A stretch of 64,000 bases of DNA from Indolivaga capnocytophagoides DSM 22835. GTDB taxonomy: Bacteria; Bacteroidota; Bacteroidia; Bacteroidales; Dysgonomonadaceae. The stretch is taken from assembly GCF_000426485.1 (NCBI RefSeq), contig NZ_AUFL01000005.1, positions 291,932 through 355,931 on the forward strand. The letters run 5' to 3'. The notes under the pieces are model-generated. The model saw only the letters and a program-made list of their open reading frames with translations, was not told where the DNA came from and ran no database searches. This document shows, piece by piece, positions 18,954 to 27,455 of the stretch (position 1 is the first letter of the stretch; each line of letters opens with the position of its first letter). Both the position numbers and the translations under genes were made by a program.

Positions 18954-19715
18954 ATGATAATAACCCTTTCTCCGGCTAAGGTGCTCGATTTTTCGCCAAA
19001 AGTTTCGACGACGGAATATTCCGAACCGACCTTCATCTCCGAAGCAATGGAGTTGAATGATATACTGAAAGATCTTCAGGTTACCGAAATCGGTCATTTA
19101 ATGAAGATCAACCCGAAACAAGCTTTGGAAGTATATCAGTATATACATTCTTTCGATATGGATATTTCTCCCCGGAAGCAGGCGGCAGCGGCCTATAACG
19201 GAATTGCTTATACGGGACTCAATTCTGCGACTTTTGATGATAATGATTGGAAATTTGCTCAACAGCATCTTGTTATTCTGTCGGGATTATATGGAGCCTT
19301 ACGGCCTTCGGATATGATAATGCCATATCGTTTGGAAATGCAGACCAAACTGGCAAATAGTAAAGGGAAAGATTTATATGATTACTGGAAACAGGATATT
19401 TCAGCATACTTTAACCAAAGGCTGAATGAAGACAATAAGGTATGGCTCAACCTGTCATCGAATGAGTACAGCAAAGTCATAGATAAAAAGCAACTTCCGA
19501 AAGACCTCAAGATAATTACTCCTGTATTTAAGGAACAAACATCACAAGGCTTCAAACAGGTTACTGTATATGCCAAAAAAGCTCGGGGAATGATGGCTCG
19601 TTATGTGATTCAAAAGCAAATCGAGAATCCGGAAGAAATACAATTGTTCGATAGTGAAGGATATACATTCGCAGCTTTCTTATCTACTGACAGCGAATGG
19701 GTGTTTATACGATAA
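18954..19715 (+). CDS. yaaA: peroxide stress protein YaaA (DUF328)
   Basis: From the ATG at 18954 (MIITLSPAK, the canonical start of the family) the protein has 253 residues. It matches YaaA throughout, with NGIAYTGL, ILSGLYGALRPSDMIMPYRLEM and NLSSNEYSKV. In Escherichia coli YaaA binds DNA and lowers free iron during peroxide stress; that role is inferred here. It ends four bases from the convergent tadA gene, with no visible terminator. Confidence 0.93.
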   Translation: MIITLSPAKVLDFSPKVSTTEYSEPTFISEAMELNDILKDLQVTEIGHLMKINPKQALEVYQYIHSFDMDISPRKQAAAAYNGIAYTGLNSATFDDNDWKFAQQHLVILSGLYGALRPSDMIMPYRLEMQTKLANSKGKDLYDYWKQDISAYFNQRLNEDNKVWLNLSSNEYSKVIDKKQLPKDLKIITPVFKEQTSQGFKQVTVYAKKARGMMARYVIQKQIENPEEIQLFDSEGYTFAAFLSTDSEWVFIR

Positions 19716-19718
19716 ACA

Positions 19719-20165
19719 TCAACGCTTACCTTTGAAGAAGTCCTGCATCAACTGTGCACATTCCTGTTCCATGATTCCGCCTATGATTTGGGTCTTGGGG
19801 TGTAAGGCTTTAGGTGCAATGCCTGTATATCCTCTCTTTGCATCGGGAGCACCATAGACAATCTTCGGTATTTGTGACCAGCCTAATGCTCCGGCACACA
19901 TAGGACAGGGTTCTACGGTTACATAAAGAATACAGTCTGTCAGGTATTTTCCACCTAAGACATTGGCTGCAGCGGTAATAGCCTGCATTTCGGCATGAGC
20001 CGTTACATCGTTTAATGTTTCGGTCAGATTGTGTGCCCGTGCTATAATACGATTCTGGCATACCACAACAGCTCCGATAGGTACTTCGTCCCGATCAAAA
20101 GCTTGTCTGGCCTCATTCAAGGCCTGGCGCATAAAGTATTCATCACCTAGTACCTGATTAATCAT
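19719..20165 (-). CDS. tadA: tRNA-specific adenosine deaminase
   Basis: The 148-residue enzyme has the zinc deaminase motifs HAEMQAI (His and catalytic Glu) and PCPMCAGAL. Family members convert A34 to inosine in the tRNA-Arg(ACG) anticodon. Length and the YGAPDAKRGYTG segment fit TadA. Its start overlaps the stop of the small upstream gene by four bases, so the two are co-translated. Confidence 0.95.
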   Translation of the reverse strand: MINQVLGDEYFMRQALNEARQAFDRDEVPIGAVVVCQNRIIARAHNLTETLNDVTAHAEMQAITAAANVLGGKYLTDCILYVTVEPCPMCAGALGWSQIPKIVYGAPDAKRGYTGIAPKALHPKTQIIGGIMEQECAQLMQDFFKGKR

Positions 20166-20383
20166 CGGCGCATTTCATTTTCTCCAAAGAGTGTAGGATA
20201 GTCCATTTCCAGATTCTTCAAGATATGGGTCATTATAGTCTCTCTCAGCCAACGAGATTTATTGGATATCTTGTATTTCTTCATATACTGGCACATCAAG
20301 CTATACTCTTCGTCACTTAACGAAAAATTAGCCTGCTTAGAGCGAATAACTGCAGATGTCTTCTGTTTCTGTTTCGGTTTCAT
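20162..20383 (-). CDS. small basic protein coupled to tadA
   Basis: This 73-residue protein is rich in Lys and Gln at its N-terminus. It then reads FSLSDEEYSLMCQYMKKYKISNKSRWLRETIMTHIL, a pattern like a ribbon-helix-helix or MobC-like DNA-binding segment. Function is unknown. The four-base overlap with tadA supports it as a real gene. Confidence 0.65.
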   Translation of the reverse strand: MKPKQKQKTSAVIRSKQANFSLSDEEYSLMCQYMKKYKISNKSRWLRETIMTHILKNLEMDYPTLFGENEMRR

Positions 20384-20484
20384 TCACTTACAAAAGTAAA
20401 CTGCTTTAGGCTAAAATAAAAGGATTTCGATAAATATTAATGAAATACCCGATCTGTACAAGCTAAATAATATACCTTAGCAAT

Positions 20485-21699
20485 ATGAAAAGAGGACATG
20501 CCGATCTGCCATTACACTATGGAACAGTTCCACCGTGGCTTGCTCAACGCATGATGCAGTTGGGTGGTGCTATCGTAGAATCCATCATTATGGAATATGG
20601 ACGAACGGCTTTACTGCAAAGAATGAGTGACCCTTTCTGGTTTCAGTCGTTAGGCTGTGTGCTGGGTATGGATTGGCATTCATCGGGCATTACAACCTCT
20701 GTGATGAATGCCCTAAAGAAGGCAATCAATAAACGATCTCAGGACTTAGGTATTTATGTCTGCGGAGGGCGTGGTAATGCTTCACGGCAAACACCTGATG
20801 AATTACTGAATATCGCTGACAGAACCGGGCTAAATGGGAATGAACTGGTAAAAGCGAGCCGATTATCAGCCAAAGTCGATAATACCGCCATACAGGATGG
20901 ATTTCAGCTATATCTGCATTCATTCATAGTGACCAAAGAAGGAGAATGGGCAGTTGTTCAGCAAGGAATGAATCAAAACGAACGCATGGCTCGCAGATAT
21001 CATTGGATGTCTGCTGCCGTGAAATCATTTACAGAAGAACCTCATACTTCTATATACGGAAAGAATCAAGGTCTGATATTAAACCTGACTGATAAAAATG
21101 CCCAACCTCTAAAAAGAGGGATTCTTGATCTTACCAGAGAAAATCCGGATAAACTGATTAAGGAGATCTCACTGATAATGCCACGCCAACACGAAGTACA
21201 AGCAAAGGATGTCAAACTAAAACGATTAGGTGCAACTCTCGCTTTGGCTCATAATACAGACATAACCGATATTGAATCATTACTGCTCTTGCAAGGTGTC
21301 GGCCCCCGCACTATTCAGTCATTGACATTGGTAAGTGAAGTTATACACGGTACCCCCTCCCGATTTAGCGATCCGGCTCGTTTCAGTTTCGCTCACGGAG
21401 GAAAAGACGGACATCCGTTTCCGGTTCCTACCTCTGTTTATGATGAGACAATTGAAGTCTTCGATAAATCCATACATCTGGCTAAGCTAGGAGACAAGGA
21501 GAAATCCGAGGCTTTACGCAATCTGTCTAAAGTATCATTGGAAATGGAAAGAGGATTTACGCCTAATGATAACTTTGACAAAGTTATTCAGAAAGAGAGA
21601 GATGATTCATATTTGTATGGTGGACGTACTGTTTCCGGCGAAGCAAAAAAGCCGGATAAGCCTAAAGGAGGTATTCAATTAAACCTATTCGATTGGTAA
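20485..21699 (+). CDS. DUF763 domain-containing protein
   Basis: The 404-residue protein begins KRGHADLPLHYGTVPPWLA, the hallmark start of DUF763, and continues with GCVLGMDWHSSGITTSV and a helix-hairpin-helix-like LLLQGVGPRTIQSLTL near 270-285. It ends with a QLNLFDW tail like the clamp- or RNA-binding tails of some nucleic-acid enzymes. The biochemical role of DUF763 is not established. The HhH-like segment hints at nucleic acid binding. It is transcribed alone, between tadA and tRNA-His. Confidence 0.88.
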   Translation: MKRGHADLPLHYGTVPPWLAQRMMQLGGAIVESIIMEYGRTALLQRMSDPFWFQSLGCVLGMDWHSSGITTSVMNALKKAINKRSQDLGIYVCGGRGNASRQTPDELLNIADRTGLNGNELVKASRLSAKVDNTAIQDGFQLYLHSFIVTKEGEWAVVQQGMNQNERMARRYHWMSAAVKSFTEEPHTSIYGKNQGLILNLTDKNAQPLKRGILDLTRENPDKLIKEISLIMPRQHEVQAKDVKLKRLGATLALAHNTDITDIESLLLLQGVGPRTIQSLTLVSEVIHGTPSRFSDPARFSFAHGGKDGHPFPVPTSVYDETIEVFDKSIHLAKLGDKEKSEALRNLSKVSLEMERGFTPNDNFDKVIQKERDDSYLYGGRTVSGEAKKPDKPKGGIQLNLFDW

Positions 21700-21737
21700 T
21701 ATTTTCTTTTATCCATGCGATTTTTTCAGCAAAAGGT

Positions 21738-21768
21738 CTTGCATCGAATAATAAAATAACTATCTTTG
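21738..21768 (+). promoter_or_regulatory. promoter of tRNA-His
   Basis: TATCTTTG (21761-21768) is a perfect -7 element and CTTG (21738-21741) lies 19 bases before it as the -33 element. The tRNA begins 18 bases downstream. Confidence 0.65.
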
Positions 21769-21785
21769 CACCGCAATAGCAAGAT

Positions 21786-21860
<75 letters not shown>

Positions 21861-21940
21861 CTGGTAGGAAGCATTTAAGAATAAATCTTAAATGCTTTTC
21901 TTTTTTCATCTTTTTTACATACGTTTGTGAAATAACACTA

Positions 21941-22423
21941 ATGAAACCAAATATGAAGAAAAAACTATCTACAATAGGTAAAATTATTATTTTATTGTTA
22001 TCGGCAACGACCTTATTCAGCGCATGTGGAGAGGATAAATATTACACCGATTACTACGATTCCACTGATATATATCAGTCATATCCCATAATCAATGCTG
22101 AACAGTGGATATGGAATGCTGACTTGAGTAGGTATGAGGCTACAGCAACTCTTAAGGATTTTGACCAAACTCTATACAATGATGCTGCGATTGTAGTATC
22201 CACATTTTGGAAAGAGGAAGGTTCTGAAATACAGACTAACTTACCTTATGTAAGAACCTGGGTTGATGAATCTAACATTCAATACATCGAAACTGTAGGC
22301 TACGAACTAGTTAAAGGAACCAATTCTATTATATTCTATATTCAAGATTCGGATTGGCAACCAAGACCCTCTTCAAAGATGAAATACGAGTTTAAATTTA
22401 CTGCAATACTAAAGCATAATTAA
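21941..22423 (+). CDS. small uncharacterised lipoprotein
   Basis: From the ATG at 21941 this gives 160 residues (a second ATG at 21953 is equally possible). It has a hydrophobic signal and lipobox FSAC followed by Gly-Glu-Asp. The mature part is rich in Tyr, Trp, Asp and Thr and looks like a small beta-rich extracytoplasmic domain. I do not recognise a family. It lies 80 bases after tRNA-His and is followed by a strong bidirectional terminator. Confidence 0.75.
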   Translation: MKPNMKKKLSTIGKIIILLLSATTLFSACGEDKYYTDYYDSTDIYQSYPIINAEQWIWNADLSRYEATATLKDFDQTLYNDAAIVVSTFWKEEGSEIQTNLPYVRTWVDESNIQYIETVGYELVKGTNSIIFYIQDSDWQPRPSSKMKYEFKFTAILKHN

Positions 22424-22427
22424 TATA

Positions 22428-22491
22428 AGAGATATACAAAACAAGAACAGCTATCCAAAATTGGATAGCTGTTCTTGTTTTGTATATCTCT
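22428..22491. terminator. bidirectional terminator, 31-bp perfect arms
   Basis: The arms 22428-22458 and 22461-22491 are exactly complementary around a two-base centre. They contain ACAAAACAAGAACAGC and its complement, giving T-rich tracts on both strands. It lies between convergent genes. Confidence 0.8.
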
Positions 22492-22512
22492 CGGTTATAA
22501 TATAAATAGGTC

Positions 22513-23508
22513 TTATTCAAATTTTACCCTTACATAAGCCCTATCATCAAAAGAGTCCTGTCCTTTTTGCACGCCTTTTGTTGACTTAAACAAACGAATC
22601 AACATAGGATCTTCATTAATAACCTTTTTAAGAAAGAATTCAGATTCTTTTAATGTATCAAAAAGATTAGGATATCCATCTGATGCTAATATAATCTCAT
22701 CGGCCTCAATCGGAACAACAATCACTTGATTCATATCTATTTCAAAGCCATCCATAACAGGAAAGCCATAAGGGTGTCCATGATAATTCTGTAATACACC
22801 TTGTATCTTTAAAAAAGGAAGAATAAAATCACGTCCAGGATCTTTGATTCTTAAAGACTCCAAAGTTTCACCTTGTAATAAAGCTACCTCATCATAGGCA
22901 GCTCTGGCATCAGCCATAATATCATCAATATCCTTGTTATTATTGTAATGCTTACCTTTTATCAAAGCCTGACAATCTCCTATTTGCCACAACTCTTTAC
23001 GAGCAATACTATAAATTACACCATTCGATGTTAATCGGGCTGCAGGATTGTTATTGACACTTTCTAAAAGATTATTCTTAACATAAAAATCATGTAATTT
23101 ATTAGTTATAAGCCTTACAGCCTCTGATGCATCAATATCTTTCGGAAATTCGTTTATTGCCTCCAGAACAAGTTCCATAGACAATCTACCTGAGGTCTTT
23201 CCTTCCATCGAAAAAGCTGATTTACTTGTTGCCCCATCTATAACCGCAACAAAATAGGGAGTAAGTATAATCCCATCTTCATTTGCTGACGGAGACTTTT
23301 TCCCTTTCAGAAAAATGTCCTTGACTTTATATTCCAGATTTTCAAGAGAGCCGCTATACTCATTCTGAGTAGATAAATAACTAAAATCGATATTTTGAAT
23401 ATTCAACTGTTTCACCTGTTCCGGGTGATGGTAAGGATCTATCATTTCTTGTGAATTAGAGAGAAATACACTAAATAAAAATACGGATAATAATAAATAT
23501 TTTTTCAT
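22513..23508 (-). CDS. exported PP2C-like phosphatase domain protein
   Basis: The 331-residue protein opens with a signal peptide (MKKYLLLSVFLFSVFLSNSQ). The rest carries PP2C (PPM) landmarks: NEDG near 77-80, VIDGATSK near 89-96, IGDCQALI near 177-184, ILASDGYPNL near 276-285 and DDRAYVRV at the end, giving the metal-binding Asp residues. PP2C enzymes normally act on phosphoproteins in the cytosol, so a signal peptide is odd. The gene is 17 bases downstream of a Porin_O_P gene and ends at a terminator, forming a two-gene unit. The fold call is good; substrate and export are inferred. Confidence 0.7.
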   Translation of the reverse strand: MKKYLLLSVFLFSVFLSNSQEMIDPYHHPEQVKQLNIQNIDFSYLSTQNEYSGSLENLEYKVKDIFLKGKKSPSANEDGIILTPYFVAVIDGATSKSAFSMEGKTSGRLSMELVLEAINEFPKDIDASEAVRLITNKLHDFYVKNNLLESVNNNPAARLTSNGVIYSIARKELWQIGDCQALIKGKHYNNNKDIDDIMADARAAYDEVALLQGETLESLRIKDPGRDFILPFLKIQGVLQNYHGHPYGFPVMDGFEIDMNQVIVVPIEADEIILASDGYPNLFDTLKESEFFLKKVINEDPMLIRLFKSTKGVQKGQDSFDDRAYVRVKFE

Positions 23509-23525
23509 AAATTTAGATATTAGGT

Positions 23526-24716
23526 TTAATTTATAATCATTTGTATACGGAGAGAAACAGCATTAAATCGTTCTTTTCCTATCAGCGAGCTATTATCCAA
23601 ACCTACATTTGTATAATTTAATCTAAAGATTAAATACTTCGAATAATAATAGTTGACCGCTGCCGAAACATCATTTTGCTTACCTCCATATATTTCGCTT
23701 TTCGAATCATTCAAATCAACCCATGAATAGCGAACCAAAAACTCCCATGTACCTGGACCAGGTCTTAACATACGCCCCCAAGATTTATCATAGCGATACC
23801 CTCCTCCTGTAGCCAAAAAACCAACTTGCCCATAAGCACCTTCAGCATTATATGACTTCAAAGAAGATTCTTCCCTTCTCACATGAGCTTTATAATATTC
23901 CATTTGAGTATATAAAGGACCTACAGCTCCGATAAATTCAAAATTGTACTTAAACTGATCTTTTGCCTTATTAACCTTAGAATTGATAAACTTGCGGGTT
24001 TCTACAACCGTCTCAGAATTACTGGAAAAAGATATTGATCGAGGAAGTTCACCTATTACATTATCATTGTCATCATACTGAAAACCGGGGGCATCTGATT
24101 TTCTATATGTCCCTGCAGCAGCAATATGAAATAGCTTTCCTTCTTCTCTTAAAGGATTAAATACTACTCTTGAACTAAAGGCATATCCCTGATTACCCAA
24201 ATTAGTTCCTGAAGCCATTTTAGAATCAGCAAAAATACCTCCCGCATACCAAAATTTATCACTCCATCCAACATATTCAAACCCTAAATTTCTTTTTCCA
24301 GCAAAAGTCTGAGAAACAGATGATGAAGTCACAAATTTATTTCCAGCAGAACTATCAACATATTCCAAACCAAAAGGCTCTGTATAATTCCCTAAACGGA
24401 TATAGGAACTTTGCTCAAAATTATACCTAAGAAAAATATCCTTGTATGAAATCTTTGATTTGGCAAAGCCAAACTCTATTTTCCCACCCCACTTATCACC
24501 TAACGAAAATTTAGTACCAAGCCGAATATCGCCAAAAGCCGCTCCTGAACTCAAAGGGGTCTTATCTTTAAAATACTTGGCAACATCTACATAGATACGT
24601 CCAGTAGGCTCTAACTTAAATTTATCAACAACTATAGTAGTCTTCTCTTTTTCCTGAGAATGACTCTGCGGCAATATAATAGCCACAAATAATAAGATTA
24701 GCATTGTTTTTTTCAT
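23526..24716 (-). CDS. Porin_O_P family outer membrane porin
   Basis: The 396-residue protein has a signal peptide (to about SHSQ, residue 20) and beta-barrel texture. Family patterns include GRIYVDVAKYF, WGGKIEFGFAKSKISYKDIFLRY and YIRLGNYTEPFGLEY. It is longer than the porin of the pho operon and only distantly similar. It shares a transcript with the exported PP2C-like protein and has its own promoter upstream, isolated from holA by a terminator. Confidence 0.88.
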   Translation of the reverse strand: MKKTMLILLFVAIILPQSHSQEKEKTTIVVDKFKLEPTGRIYVDVAKYFKDKTPLSSGAAFGDIRLGTKFSLGDKWGGKIEFGFAKSKISYKDIFLRYNFEQSSYIRLGNYTEPFGLEYVDSSAGNKFVTSSSVSQTFAGKRNLGFEYVGWSDKFWYAGGIFADSKMASGTNLGNQGYAFSSRVVFNPLREEGKLFHIAAAGTYRKSDAPGFQYDDNDNVIGELPRSISFSSNSETVVETRKFINSKVNKAKDQFKYNFEFIGAVGPLYTQMEYYKAHVRREESSLKSYNAEGAYGQVGFLATGGGYRYDKSWGRMLRPGPGTWEFLVRYSWVDLNDSKSEIYGGKQNDVSAAVNYYYSKYLIFRLNYTNVGLDNSSLIGKERFNAVSLRIQMIIN

Positions 24717-24799
24717 GATAATAAAAATAAAAGGTTAACACCCCATAAAAGAGGCTCCGAGCTTCAATAATTTTTAGACTTGCAAGTGTTTATTCATGA

Positions 24800-24807
24800 C
24801 AAATCTA
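24800..24807 (-). promoter_or_regulatory. candidate -7 element for the porin/PP2C unit
   Basis: CAAATCTA on the plus strand reads TAGATTTG on the minus strand, a match to TAnnTTTG, 84 bases before the porin start. No good -33 element is visible. Confidence 0.45.
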
Positions 24808-24895
24808 TGATCATTATTTAAGATAAAAAAATATGTGTACGCACACACACTTATCCATAAAAAAAAGACAACAAGTAGTAAATCAGAAACTTATC

Positions 24896-24951
24896 AAAAA
24901 GGACAGGCCTGAATATATGTTAAAAAGCATATATTCAGGCCTGTCCTTTTT
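24896..24951 (-). terminator. terminator downstream of holA
   Basis: Perfect 24-bp arms (24896-24919 and 24928-24951, with AAAAAGGACAGGCCTGAATA at the outer left) flank an eight-base loop. The outer A/T runs give a T-tail on either strand. Confidence 0.8.
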
Positions 24952-24989
24952 GAGTTTATTTTGAGTTTTTAAGGAGATTCTCAAATAAC

Positions 24990-25994
24990 TCAATGCATTA
25001 TCTTAAACAATAATTCCTTCAGCAATTCTCCATCAGGAGCCGATGGATTACCTACACCTTTACACTTCGCATCATACATACGCAGCAAAGACATAATCTC
25101 CATAGATTTAAAAGCATTATAACTCTTCAAAGCCAAGACATAATCTTTAGCCTGATATGAATTACGAAAACTCAATTCTGCTGCTATACCGTTCTCCGAT
25201 TTATCTTTTGCCCAATAGCAAACCATCAGATTACTGAAAAAATTGAATAATACAACCAAAGTTACAATCAATGGATTATTCTTCGGATTCTTTTCGAAGT
25301 AGTCCGCTATACGATTCGCTTTCAAGATATCTTTTTCAACTATAGCCTTTAACAATTCATAGTTATTAAAATCTTTACTAATACCTATATTACGTTCTAT
25401 CAACTCTGCCGTAATACGCTTGTCGGACTGTCCCATAGAAAGGAGCAGTTTATCCACTTCATTGACGACCTTACTTAAGTCATTACCCAGATAATCAGCC
25501 AGCATCTGAGCCGACTTGGTATCGATACCCAAACCTTTGGATGTAACAAAAGAAGTAATGAAAGCCGACATCTTATAATCAGGTATCTTCTTCGACTCGA
25601 AGACAGCACCTCGTTTTTCGACTTCAGCATATAGCTTCTTCCGTTTATCCAGTGTACCTCCTTTATAATTGAGAACCAGAATAGTGCTGGGCAAAGGGTT
25701 CTTAACATATACTTCCAGATCCTCAATCTTTTTCAGTCCCTGAGCCTCTTTCACTACAATAAGCTGATGATCCGACATCATCGGAAAACTGCGGGACAAA
25801 GTCACGACAGAAGCAACATCCGTATCAACACCATACAATATCGTTTGATTAAAGTCCCTTTCGGTTTCGGGAATAACTGTTTCCAGAAGATGGTTGGTTA
25901 TATCATCTATATAATAAGGCTCATCCCCCATCAACAGATAAACAGGATGAAACTTACGAGCTGATATATCTTTCTTTATTTGCTCAAATGACAT
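24990..25994 (-). CDS. holA: DNA polymerase III subunit delta
   Basis: The 334-residue protein matches HolA, which opens the beta clamp as part of the clamp loader. It begins FEQIKKDISARKFHPVYLLMGDEPYYIDD, typical of the family, with the DHQLIVVKEAQ region near residue 75. It has an AAA-like domain I-II arrangement without a Walker motif, as usual for delta. The gene lies 40 bases downstream of the AMP nucleosidase gene. Confidence 0.93.
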   Translation of the reverse strand: MSFEQIKKDISARKFHPVYLLMGDEPYYIDDITNHLLETVIPETERDFNQTILYGVDTDVASVVTLSRSFPMMSDHQLIVVKEAQGLKKIEDLEVYVKNPLPSTILVLNYKGGTLDKRKKLYAEVEKRGAVFESKKIPDYKMSAFITSFVTSKGLGIDTKSAQMLADYLGNDLSKVVNEVDKLLLSMGQSDKRITAELIERNIGISKDFNNYELLKAIVEKDILKANRIADYFEKNPKNNPLIVTLVVLFNFFSNLMVCYWAKDKSENGIAAELSFRNSYQAKDYVLALKSYNAFKSMEIMSLLRMYDAKCKGVGNPSAPDGELLKELLFKIMH

Positions 25995-26034
25995 GGATAG
26001 TAGTATTGGCTATATACTTTAAAGGTTATTGTTT

Positions 26035-26814
26035 TCAAAAATCTTCAAAACGTAAGTGTTTCACTGTCGAACCGTTGTTAATCAAGGTAGTCAATGCTTT
26101 GATTCCAATCATAACATGTTCGGTTACAAAATTCTGAGTCACTACTGTATCGCTCTTTTCAGTCTTCACTCCATCTGAAATCATCGGCTGATCCGAAACC
26201 AGCAACAAAGCTCCCGTTGGTATCTGATTGGCAAATCCGCAGGTAAATAAAGTTGCGGTTTCCATATCAACAGCCATCGCACGTATGGAACGAAGATATT
26301 CTTTGAACTTATCATCGTGTTCCCAAACCCTGCGATTGGTGGTATAAACTGTACCTGTCCAATAGTCCTTATTAAAGTCACGGATATTTGACGAAAGTGA
26401 ACGCAACAGGTTGAAAGCAGGCAAAGATGGAACTTCCGGCGGAAAGTAATCATTAGATGTACCTTCTCCTCTTATCGCTGCGATAGGCAAGATATAATCA
26501 CCCAATTGGTTATGCTTCTTAATACCACCGCATTTTCCTAAAAACAATACCGCTTTAGGCTCAATGGCACTCAATAAGTCCATTATAGTAGCTGCATTAG
26601 CACTACCCATTCCGAAGTTGATAATAGTAATACCATTTGCCGAAGCATTGGGCATGTTACCATCCAAACCAAGAATAGGAACTTTGAAGTGCTCAGCGAA
26701 AATTTCTACATACTTCGAAAAGTTGGTCAGTAGGATGTGCTTTGTAAATTGTTCCAGTGGACGTTTGGTATATCTGGGCAACCAATTATCCACAATTTCT
26801 TGTTTTGTCTTCAT
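26035..26814 (-). CDS. amn: AMP nucleosidase
   Basis: The 259-residue enzyme belongs to the nucleoside phosphorylase fold: INFGMGSANAATIMDLL, a VLFLGKCGGI segment, and the active-site stretch AVDMETATLFTCGFA with Met-Glu for ribose binding, then LLVSDQPM. The short form without the N-terminal AMN_N domain is usual in Bacteroidota. It cleaves AMP to adenine and ribose 5-phosphate. It precedes holA in the same direction. Confidence 0.9.
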   Translation of the reverse strand: MKTKQEIVDNWLPRYTKRPLEQFTKHILLTNFSKYVEIFAEHFKVPILGLDGNMPNASANGITIINFGMGSANAATIMDLLSAIEPKAVLFLGKCGGIKKHNQLGDYILPIAAIRGEGTSNDYFPPEVPSLPAFNLLRSLSSNIRDFNKDYWTGTVYTTNRRVWEHDDKFKEYLRSIRAMAVDMETATLFTCGFANQIPTGALLLVSDQPMISDGVKTEKSDTVVTQNFVTEHVMIGIKALTTLINNGSTVKHLRFEDF

Positions 26815-26835
26815 AATAAATCTATTTTTGTTTCG

Positions 26836-26848
26836 AGGTTTCCGACCT
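26836..26848. repeat. AGGT-N5-ACCT palindrome, copy before amn
   Basis: AGGTTTCCGACCT, within GAGGTTTCCGACCTC, lies 21 bases upstream of the AMP nucleosidase start. Confidence 0.6.
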
Positions 26849-26999
26849 CTCTTATTGTTGCAAAATACTTGTAGGTTTAGTCGACAACTATAATCTACTG
26901 AACAATAACAAACTCTATTTGTTCTCTGTTATACTTTGCCGGAAGAAGTAAGATTCCGATAGCACAGCATATAAAAAATTAATCGACAAAGATAGCAAA

Positions 27000-27452
27000 A
27001 TGTTAGCACTTAATCTTCCCGAATACAATCCAAAAATCAAAAAAACGGACAAAATATGTATCTGGGATCAAATACGAAAGAAGTATGTCGCACTCACTCC
27101 GGAAGAATGGGTTCGGCAACATTTTGTCAACTATCTGATTACCGATAAAGGATACCCCCCTTCATTAATAGCGAATGAAATACAAATAACCCTGAATAAC
27201 CGTATCAAAAGATGCGACTCTGTCGTGTACGATAATACTCCGTCACCATTGGTTATAGTTGAGTATAAAGCTCCGGATGTACCTATAACTCAGCAGGTAT
27301 TTGATCAGATTGCCCGCTATAATATTGTACTGAAAGTACGTTATCTGATTGTATCGAATGGCTTAGAACATTACTGCTGCCGGATAGACTACGACTCTCT
27401 ATCGTATCAGTATCTGCCTGAAATCCCCAATTATCACGTATTAGAAAAGTAA
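27000..27452 (+). CDS. stand-alone HSDR_N domain protein (PD-(D/E)XK nuclease fold)
   Basis: The 150-residue protein consists only of the domain found at the N-terminus of type I restriction HsdR subunits. Catalytic-type residues are present: Glu60 (IANEIQ), Asp73 (RCDSVVYD) and Glu88-x-Lys90 (VIVEYKAPD). No helicase or methylase genes are near, so this is not a restriction system. It is divergent from amn-holA. A DNA-processing or DNA-binding role is plausible but unproven. Confidence 0.85.
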   Translation: MLALNLPEYNPKIKKTDKICIWDQIRKKYVALTPEEWVRQHFVNYLITDKGYPPSLIANEIQITLNNRIKRCDSVVYDNTPSPLVIVEYKAPDVPITQQVFDQIARYNIVLKVRYLIVSNGLEHYCCRIDYDSLSYQYLPEIPNYHVLEK

Positions 27453-27455
27453 TCC

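Noticed and set aside
27000..27452. Part of a type I restriction-modification system
   Set aside because: Only the HSDR_N domain is present; no helicase, HsdM or HsdS lies nearby and the neighbours are housekeeping genes.
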